5,534 nucleotides of DNA from assembly GCA_005793655.1 (NCBI GenBank), contig SXRC01000076.1:1-5534 (forward strand), in the 5' to 3' direction. Positions within the stretch are counted from its first letter, which is position 1. Each line of letters starts with the position of its first letter. Source of the DNA: Actinomycetota bacterium. GTDB lineage: Bacteria > Actinomycetota > Actinomycetes > Nanopelagicales > Nanopelagicaceae. The notes under the pieces are model-generated. The model was given only the letters and a program-made list of their open reading frames with translations, did not search any database and was not told where the DNA came from. Positions 1 to 4,729 of this stretch are shown one piece after another. Position numbers and translations under genes: made by a program.

Positions 1-1314
1 AATTCTTGTTCTAGAGGCATTTGCAATCTTTTCTAGGATTAATCGCCCAGTTGCCTTATCAATTCTCTTACCAGTGTTGAAAAATGCTTTCATCTCATCT
101 GCAACCACTTGGCCAACTATTTTGGTAGCAGCAGCTGTTCCCAATACCTCTTTAGTTTGTCCCTCAAATTGTGGTTCTGACATACGTACTGTGACAACTG
201 CGGTTAATCCCTCTTGCACATCATCTTTAATTACATCAATCTCATTATTTTTTAATGTCTTAGTGGCCCGTAATGCATCATTGACCGCTTTGGTAATCGC
301 TCGCTCAAAGCCTTGAACATGAGTACCACCCTTTGGGGTAGAGATAATGTTTACAAAGGAGGAAATAGTTGCTTCATAACCATTACCCCATTGCATCGCA
401 ATATCTACACCCATCTCACGATCTACCTCAGTTGGGGTCATATGCCCTTTTTCATCCAAGATTGGGACATTTTCAGTATAGGCACCACCTCCTGAAATTC
501 GTATTACCTCTCCAACTGGATCATCTGGTCGCAAAAATGCACAAAACTCTGAGATGCCACCTTTATGAAAAAATGTCTCACTGGTTTTTGTTTTTGCTCT
601 ATTGTCATTAACAATCAAAGTTAAGCCGGGTACTAAATAAGAGGTTTGTCTTGCCCTGGCATATACATCTTCAATTGCAAGGGAGGCTTCTTTTAAGAAG
701 ATTTGCTTATCAAACCACCATTTAATTCTGGTGCCAGTTACCTTGGCTGAAACTTTTCCAATTACGCGCAATCCTGATTTTTCATCAAAACTTGCATTTG
801 GTCCATCGCCGTCAAATATGCCAGCGTGCCCACGTTTAAAAGACATCCAATAAATTTTGCCATCCCGATCCACTTCAACATCAAGCCGAGAAGCGAGCGC
901 ATTAACCACTGAAGCACCTACTCCGTGTAGACCACCTGAGGCTGCGTAGGATCCACCACCAAACTTTCCACCAGCATGAAGCTTTGTCATTACAACTTCT
1001 ACACCAGTCAAACCTGTCTTGGGCTCTTTATCTACCGGAATTCCACGACCATCATCATGAACCTCAACTGAACCATCTGCTTCTAAATTAATTTCAATCT
1101 TTTTACAATGTCCAGCGAGTGCTTCATCAACTGCGTTATCAATAATTTCCCATAAGCAATGCATAAGGCCACGAGAATCAGTGGTGCCGATATACATACC
1201 AGGACGTTTTCGAACCGCATCTAATCCTTCAAGAACTGATAAATCTTTTGCGGTATAGGTGCTGATAATTGCAGCAGATGTGCCATCAACAGCCTTTGTG
1301 ATTTTTGTTTCCAT
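1..1314 (-). CDS. parE: DNA topoisomerase IV subunit B, ParE (3' end outside window)
   Basis: This is the ATPase subunit of a type IIA topoisomerase. With ParA/ParC-type partner subunits it passes duplex DNA through a double-strand break to decatenate chromosomes and relax supercoils. The 438 visible residues cover the GHKL ATPase domain, the transducer domain and the start of the TOPRIM region; the C-terminus lies beyond base 1. The N-box reads EIIDNAVDEALAG, with the likely catalytic Glu at residue 56 and Asn at 60. DDGRGIP is at 87-93, the ATP-lid glycines GGLHGVG are at 127-133, and the transducer QTK loop is at 386-388. The wording around the lid (ASGGLHGVGAS) and the position beside the sigma gene favour ParE over GyrB, which usually has VSGGLHGVGVS; this is recalled family knowledge and was not aligned here. 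The ATG at 1314 fits the usual short N-terminal extension. No Shine-Dalgarno sequence precedes it, so the mRNA may be nearly leaderless. Confidence 0.9.
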   Translation of the reverse strand, partial: METKITKAVDGTSAAIISTYTAKDLSVLEGLDAVRKRPGMYIGTTDSRGLMHCLWEIIDNAVDEALAGHCKKIEINLEADGSVEVHDDGRGIPVDKEPKTGLTGVEVVMTKLHAGGKFGGGSYAASGGLHGVGASVVNALASRLDVEVDRDGKIYWMSFKRGHAGIFDGDGPNASFDEKSGLRVIGKVSAKVTGTRIKWWFDKQIFLKEASLAIEDVYARARQTSYLVPGLTLIVNDNRAKTKTSETFFHKGGISEFCAFLRPDDPVGEVIRISGGGAYTENVPILDEKGHMTPTEVDREMGVDIAMQWGNGYEATISSFVNIISTPKGGTHVQGFERAITKAVNDALRATKTLKNNEIDVIKDDVQEGLTAVVTVRMSEPQFEGQTKEVLGTAAATKIVGQVVADEMKAFFNTGKRIDKATGRLILEKIANASRTRI

Positions 1315-1324
1315 GGGCGGCTAG

Positions 1325-1330
1325 ATTATC
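1325..1330 (-). promoter_or_regulatory. Candidate -10 element for parE
   Basis: On the minus strand the hexamer is GATAAT, a five-of-six match to TATAAT, with only 10 bases between it and the parE ATG. Transcription from it would begin at or within a few bases of the start codon. That would explain the missing Shine-Dalgarno sequence, and leaderless mRNAs are common in Actinobacteria. No good -35 lies at the right distance, and an upstream promoter near the DnaA box is a real alternative. Confidence 0.35.
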
Positions 1331-1366
1331 GGCGCATATACCACCTATAGATGATGCTCGCCGATA
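1327..1366. repeat. 8-bp inverted repeat in the parE leader/operator region
   Basis: The left arm TATCGGCG (1327-1334) is perfectly repeated in inverted form as CGCCGATA (1359-1366), with 24 bases between. The left arm overlaps the candidate parE -10. It could be a spaced operator bound by a dimeric regulator, or, if transcription starts further upstream, a stem in the parE leader RNA. The arms are more GC-rich than the surrounding gap. No regulator can be named. Confidence 0.4.
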
Positions 1367-1377
1367 TTGACCCATAT

Positions 1378-1386
1378 TTATCCACA
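1378..1386 (+). promoter_or_regulatory. DnaA box (TTATCCACA) between parE and the DUF7455 gene
   Basis: The nine bases match the classical DnaA box exactly. The box lies in the divergent gap, 63 bases upstream of the parE start codon. DnaA, the replication initiator, also acts as a transcription factor at such boxes. It is a single site without an oriC-like cluster, so regulation or DnaA titration is more likely than an origin. Occupancy is inferred from sequence alone. Confidence 0.55.
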
Positions 1387-1449
1387 ATTGATACGAAAAT
1401 GAGATATTTACAACATATTCTCAGTATTTGAACGGAAAAATTTACTTAA

Positions 1450-1478
1450 TTGAAACCAAATAACCTGCGGGGAATAAA
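1450..1478 (+). promoter_or_regulatory. Candidate promoter for the DUF7455 gene
   Basis: TTGAAA (1450-1455) and AATAAA (1473-1478) are separated by exactly 17 bases and match the housekeeping -35 and -10 consensus in five and four of six positions. Transcription would start near 1485, giving a leader of about 40 bases before the chosen ATG. An alternative -35, TTGACC at 1367-1372, sits just before the DnaA box but lacks a convincing -10. Confidence 0.3.
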
Positions 1479-1518
1479 GTATTCATGGTTTGATGTTCCC
1501 CTGATGAAACCAACAGAT

Positions 1519-1522
1519 GGAG
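1519..1522 (+). promoter_or_regulatory. Ribosome binding site deciding the DUF7455 start
   Basis: GGAG lies five bases before the ATG at 1528. It is the only purine-rich site in this stretch at proper spacing, so it favours that start over the in-frame TTG at 1450 and the ATG at 1504. Confidence 0.5.
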
Positions 1523-1527
1523 AGATG

Positions 1528-1743
1528 ATGAGTAGCCAGATCACAATGGAGCAAACGCCATTGAACTCACTAGACCGCTGTGACCGATGCGGCGCTCAGG
1601 CATATGTGCGCGCAATCTTGCTATCGGGTGGTCAATTATTGTTCTGTGCTCACCATGCAAAAGCTTACGCTCAAGGATTAAAACCAGTTGTTGCAACTAT
1701 TCAGGATGAATCTGAAAACTTAGTTGCTAAAGCAGCTAAATAA
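1528..1743 (+). CDS. Small zinc-ribbon-like protein, DUF7455 type, function unknown
   Basis: This 71-residue protein has a C-x2-C pair (Cys18, Cys21 in DRCDRCG), a short beta-like stretch, and a second ligand set CAHH (Cys40, His42/His43). The arrangement suggests a single zinc-binding knuckle. The pattern DRCDRCGAQAYVR...LLFCAHH is recognisable as the actinobacterial DUF7455 family, usually about this length and found near the principal sigma gene. No function is known to me. There is no signal peptide or membrane segment, so it is probably cytoplasmic. The frame stays open upstream to a TTG at 1450, and ATGs at 1504 and 1525 are also possible; 1528 is chosen for its GGAG spacing. The gene is transcribed away from parE and towards the CDGSH gene, with no spacer before the latter's stop codon. 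Confidence 0.8.
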   Translation: MSSQITMEQTPLNSLDRCDRCGAQAYVRAILLSGGQLLFCAHHAKAYAQGLKPVVATIQDESENLVAKAAK

Positions 1744-1935
1744 CTACTCGCTTACAAAACCTGCATCGCGGTGGCTGCCATCGCAAAATGGCTTCTCCTT
1801 TGATGCCCCACAGCGGCATAACGAGAAATCAGTTTTAGATTCCACCACATTACCTTCAGCATCAACAATTTCAACTGTTCCGGTAACTCGGATTGAGGCA
1901 TTTTTCTTAAACTGCATCTTCACTTTATCACTCAT
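1744..1935 (-). CDS. CDGSH-type iron-sulfur protein
   Basis: This 63-residue protein ends in the signature C-x-C-x2-S-x3-P-x-C-D-G-S-H (residues 40-55: CRCGASKEKPFCDGSH). In this family the three Cys and the His bind a redox-active [2Fe-2S] cluster. The first 39 residues form a beta-rich lead-in (SIRVTGTVEIVDAEGNVVES) typical of small bacterial single-CDGSH proteins. There is no transmembrane anchor, unlike mitochondrial mitoNEET, so it should be cytosolic. Electron transfer or iron-sulfur/redox sensing is likely, but the substrate or partner is unknown. A strong GGGAGAG ribosome site (1942-1948) sits in the 13-bp gap after the sigma gene, so the two are probably co-transcribed. The stop codon directly abuts that of the convergent DUF7455 gene, leaving no room for an intergenic terminator. 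Confidence 0.9.
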   Translation of the reverse strand: MSDKVKMQFKKNASIRVTGTVEIVDAEGNVVESKTDFSLCRCGASKEKPFCDGSHRDAGFVSE

Positions 1936-1941
1936 TTTTTT

Positions 1942-1948
1942 CTCTCCC
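1942..1948 (-). promoter_or_regulatory. Ribosome binding site of the CDGSH gene
   Basis: GGGAGAG follows the sigma-factor stop codon immediately, and the stop's two A bases extend it to AAGGGAG. It is six bases before the ATG. It supports efficient independent initiation on a shared transcript. Confidence 0.7.
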
Positions 1949-3520
1949 TTAATCTAGATAATCACGTAGTACTTGCGACCTGGATGGGTGGCGCAATTTT
2001 GACATTGTTTTCGATTCAATTTGGCGAATTCGCTCTCTAGTTACTCCATAAACCTTGCCAATTTCATCTAAGGTTTTTGGCTGACCATCAGTTAAGCCAA
2101 AGCGCATCGCAACCACCCCAGCCTCTCGTTCAGATAATGTATCTAGAACTGAGTGCAGCTGTTCTTGCAATAAAGTAAAGGAGACAGCATCAGCTGGCAC
2201 GATCGCCTCTGAATCCTCAATTAGATCGCCAAACTCAGAATCACCCTCTTCACCCAATGGGGTGTGAAGTGAGATTGGCTCTCTTCCATATTTTTGAACT
2301 TCAACAACCTTTTCTGGGGTCATATCTAATTCTTTAGCTAACTCCTCAGGAGTTGGTTCTCTTCCAAGATCTTGCAACATCTGCCGCTGCACCCTGGCTA
2401 ACTTATTAATAACCTCCACCATATGTACTGGAATACGAATTGTTCTTGCTTGATCTGCCATCGCTCTGGTAATCGCCTGGCGAATCCACCATGTGGCATA
2501 GGTTGAAAACTTGTAACCTTTTGTGTAATCAAACTTTTCAACCGCACGGATCAAACCTAGATTTCCTTCTTGAATTAGATCCAAGAACAACATGCCACGG
2601 CCGGTGTATCGCTTGGCAAGTGAGACTACTAACCGAAGGTTTGCCTCCAGTAGATGGTTCTTATCTCGTTTACCGTTGAGAATGATCTGTTGTAGCTCAC
2701 GCTTTAACTTCTTATCCATCTTCTTGTCTTTAACAATTTTTTCCTCGGCAAATAAACCAGCCTCAACTGATTGTGCAAGGGAAACCTCTAACTCAGCATT
2801 TAATAGTGGTACTCGACCAATTAGTTTTAAGTAATCCTTTACTGGATCTGCAGTAGCACCTGCGGTTAATACAGTTTGTGGTGGGGCATCATCCTCTTCA
2901 GAGTCTTTAAGTACAAAAGAGTTAGCCTCATTTTGTGACTCCTCCGCAACATTTACTACCCTAATCTCAGAGCCACCCTCCTCGGTGGCACCCTCCTCTT
3001 TCTCATCAACTAGCTTCTCTAAATCCTCTAACTCAACCTCTTCTAACTCAACCTCTTCGCCATCAATTTTTACCTTAGTTACTTTTTCACCTTTGCCTGC
3101 AGCGGTTGGTTTAGGCGCCACGGGTATGAATAAAGCTAACTCACTTTTCTTAAGCATTCGATAAGGTGATAAACCAAGCTTTCTAAGTTTTTCAACCTGC
3201 TTGGGCACACTGACCTCTAACTCACGTGCGATTAAAACTAAATCCTGATCAGCTTTTTTTGAGATCCGATGAATATTACTAATTCCGCGAGAGCTAACCT
3301 CAGCCATTACAGATTTCTGTTGATTAACTAAATCTCTAACCTTAAGAATCATTCCGACATCTTTGGCATCTAAAACTGACTTCTGTGGAATCTTTACAAC
3401 TTTTTTACCTGGCTTAACTTTTTTTGTTACAACTTTCTTAACTAAACTCTTTTTTTTCACAGGCTTTTGCTTACTCTTGCCACCTTTGCCGCCTTTTTTG
3501 GGCGCACGAGATAAAGCCAC
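1949..3520 (-). CDS. rpoD: Principal (housekeeping) RNA polymerase sigma factor
   Basis: This 523-residue group 1 sigma-70 protein (SigA/HrdB in Actinobacteria) guides RNA polymerase to housekeeping promoters. Residues 1-48 are lysine-rich. Residues 52-135 form an unusual helical, charged segment, and 150-215 are strongly acidic. Region 1.2 is near 224-258 (DPVKDYLKLIGRVPLLNAE). Region 2 spans about 288-357, with the core-binding and -10 recognition stretch from NLRLVVSLAKRYTGRG to YATWWIRQAITRAMADQ. Region 3 spans about 358-445. Region 4 spans 446-523, with the -35-binding helix-turn-helix at 484-510 (LDEIGKVYGVTRERIRQIE). It ends in HPSRSQVLRDYLD, as SigA and HrdB do. The start is the GTG at 3520, preceded by AAAGGA at six bases; an ATG seven bases upstream is out of frame. 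The acidic linker carries a 15-bp tandem repeat. The gene has its own promoter and is followed closely by the CDGSH gene. Confidence 0.97.
   Translation of the reverse strand: MALSRAPKKGGKGGKSKQKPVKKKSLVKKVVTKKVKPGKKVVKIPQKSVLDAKDVGMILKVRDLVNQQKSVMAEVSSRGISNIHRISKKADQDLVLIARELEVSVPKQVEKLRKLGLSPYRMLKKSELALFIPVAPKPTAAGKGEKVTKVKIDGEEVELEEVELEDLEKLVDEKEEGATEEGGSEIRVVNVAEESQNEANSFVLKDSEEDDAPPQTVLTAGATADPVKDYLKLIGRVPLLNAELEVSLAQSVEAGLFAEEKIVKDKKMDKKLKRELQQIILNGKRDKNHLLEANLRLVVSLAKRYTGRGMLFLDLIQEGNLGLIRAVEKFDYTKGYKFSTYATWWIRQAITRAMADQARTIRIPVHMVEVINKLARVQRQMLQDLGREPTPEELAKELDMTPEKVVEVQKYGREPISLHTPLGEEGDSEFGDLIEDSEAIVPADAVSFTLLQEQLHSVLDTLSEREAGVVAMRFGLTDGQPKTLDEIGKVYGVTRERIRQIESKTMSKLRHPSRSQVLRDYLD
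3028..3057 (-). repeat. Tandem 15-bp duplication in the sigma acidic linker
   Basis: Two perfect adjacent copies of a 15-bp unit (3028-3042 and 3043-3057) encode the doubled pentapeptide pattern EVELE-EVELE near residues 156-165. The unit length keeps the frame. It is probably a replication-slippage duplication tolerated in a disordered acidic linker. Confidence 0.85.
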
Positions 3521-3526
3521 AATTCA

Positions 3527-3532
3527 TCCTTT
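3527..3532 (-). promoter_or_regulatory. Ribosome binding site of the sigma-factor gene
   Basis: AAAGGA lies six bases upstream of the GTG at 3520 and supports that non-ATG start. Confidence 0.65.
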
Positions 3533-3586
3533 GTTTTTGAGCCGTATATTTTTGCGATTTTTTTAACCGCTGCGAACCTTGGCTAT

Positions 3587-3592
3587 ATTATA
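3587..3592 (-). promoter_or_regulatory. -10 element of the sigma-factor promoter
   Basis: A perfect TATAAT lies on the minus strand, 66 bases upstream of the GTG start, which predicts a leader of about 60 bases. The -35 position (TGCATT at 17-bp spacing) is poor and there is no TGn extended -10. An activator may therefore help, or the TATAAT alone may suffice. A DnaA box fills part of the -35/-10 spacer. Confidence 0.55.
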
Positions 3593-3594
3593 AA

Positions 3595-3603
3595 TTGTCC
3601 ACA
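3595..3603 (+). promoter_or_regulatory. DnaA box (TTGTCCACA) inside the sigma-factor promoter
   Basis: The nine bases match exactly the DnaA box preferred by GC-rich Actinobacteria such as Streptomyces. The box lies two bases upstream of the TATAAT, where bound DnaA would overlap RNA polymerase. It is 74 bases upstream of the sigma start codon and has the same orientation relative to the gene as the box upstream of parE. Repression or replication-linked control is inferred, not shown. Confidence 0.6.
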
Positions 3604-3627
3604 GGGGTAAATGCACATCCAAATTGA

Positions 3628-4725
3628 TTATTTTGAGATATTTTGCAGATTGAGCGTATTTCTGATGACATCTCCAACCGATTCGACCTCAATTAGGAAG
3701 CCGTCATGGCCAAATGGTGAGGCGATGGTGTGGAGTGTGCTCACATCTGGGGCTAACTCTTTGATCTCCTGCTGCAGGCGGGGTGGAAAGAGCCGATCGG
3801 TATCGATCGAGACAACATGGATTGGCACCTTTATTTTCGCTAAGGCAGCTGCCACCCCACCCCGATCTCGACCAACATCATGGGAGTTCATCGCCTCAGT
3901 TAATGAAATATAGGTATTAGCATCAAATCTCTTGGCAAGTTTTTCGGCTTGGTGATCTAAATATGATTCAACTGCATATCTGCCAGTCTCATCTCCTTGC
4001 AGCTCACGACCAAATCTGACATCCATCTCAGACTCAGTTCGATAGGTTAAATGTGCAATTCGTCTGGCAATACCCATTCCCTCAATTGGGCCAACACTTT
4101 GTTGGTAGTAATCACCATTATTAAAGTTTGGATCACTTTTTATTGCTCGCAACTGAATTGAGGCTGCGCCAATTTGATCCCCAGTTGCCACCGCTGATGA
4201 GCCAATTGTGCAGATAGCACCAATTAATTGCGGGTAATCAATCGCCCACTCCAGGCTGCGCATACCACCTAGGGATGGACCAACTGATAATTGATATTTA
4301 TTAACACCTATTTTTTTAGTAAAAGCCAACTCCGCTGCCACCATATCTCTGATGGTTAGTAAGGGAAATCTAGATCCCCATCTTTGTCCATCTGCTGCAA
4401 TAGATGATGGACCAGTAGATCCCTGGCAGCCGCCAATAACATTTGGACAAACTACAAAATACTTATCACTATCAAATGGCAAGCCAGATCCAACCATCTG
4501 TGGCCACCAACCGTTGACATCAGCCCAGCCAGTTAATGCGTGATTTACCAATATTGCATTATCACCTGCTGCGTTTAATTTTCCCCAACTTTGATAAGCA
4601 ATCACTACATCTGGCAAGAGTTGCCCAGACTCCAGAGTTAGATCACCAATTTTTATGAATTGGCGAGCACCGGGGTCATGGTATTCAAGCCATGCCCCGG
4701 TAACTGCTGGGTTTACCACGCTCAT
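3628..4725 (-). CDS. metX: Homoserine O-acetyltransferase, MetX
   Basis: MetX transfers the acetyl group of acetyl-CoA to L-homoserine, giving O-acetylhomoserine, the committed step of methionine synthesis in the cytosol. The 365 residues match the family's usual length of about 360-380. It has the alpha/beta-hydrolase fold with a GPSLGG nucleophile elbow (likely Ser151). The probable catalytic Asp310 is in DTDRLFPP and His340 is in FGHDGF. The early NHALTG (61-66) and PNVIGGCQGSTGPSS stretches are typical of MetX. A succinyl-transferase specificity cannot be excluded by eye, but pairing with MetY favours acetyl. The ATG lies four bases after the metY stop codon with no visible Shine-Dalgarno sequence, so translation is probably coupled to metY. 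No terminator hairpin is seen between its stop and the sigma promoter, so some read-through into the sigma gene is possible. Confidence 0.95.
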   Translation of the reverse strand: MSVVNPAVTGAWLEYHDPGARQFIKIGDLTLESGQLLPDVVIAYQSWGKLNAAGDNAILVNHALTGWADVNGWWPQMVGSGLPFDSDKYFVVCPNVIGGCQGSTGPSSIAADGQRWGSRFPLLTIRDMVAAELAFTKKIGVNKYQLSVGPSLGGMRSLEWAIDYPQLIGAICTIGSSAVATGDQIGAASIQLRAIKSDPNFNNGDYYQQSVGPIEGMGIARRIAHLTYRTESEMDVRFGRELQGDETGRYAVESYLDHQAEKLAKRFDANTYISLTEAMNSHDVGRDRGGVAAALAKIKVPIHVVSIDTDRLFPPRLQQEIKELAPDVSTLHTIASPFGHDGFLIEVESVGDVIRNTLNLQNISK

Positions 4726-4729
4726 TTAA

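Noticed and set aside
74..611. Open frames on the plus strand under parE
   Set aside because: They lie antisense to a well-conserved topoisomerase reading frame, have no ribosome sites and resemble no family.
1..1314. Assignment as gyrase subunit B instead of ParE
   Set aside because: Not fully excluded, but the ATP-lid wording and sigma/DUF7455 neighbourhood fit actinobacterial ParE, and no dnaA-recF-type neighbours are seen.
1450..1527. Longer start (TTG 1450) for the DUF7455 gene
   Set aside because: TTG is a rare start, no ribosome site precedes it, and the extra 26 residues are not part of the recognised family pattern. This stretch better fits a promoter and leader.
1315..1527. Replication origin in the parE/DUF7455 gap, given the DnaA box
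   Set aside because: I found only one exact box, with no cluster, no AT-rich unwinding tract beside it and no dnaA or dnaN nearby.
1768..1784. 7-bp hairpin (GCGGTGG, loop CTG, CCATCGC) just after the DUF7455 gene, considered as its terminator
   Set aside because: It contains a G-U pair, has no T-run after it on the plus strand, and falls in the codons of the conserved CDGSH motif, which explains the sequence.
3419..3457. A7 and A8 runs in the sigma N-terminal codons as programmed slippage sites
   Set aside because: They encode lysine runs expected in this tail, the frame is intact, and no stimulatory structure or alternative frame product is evident.
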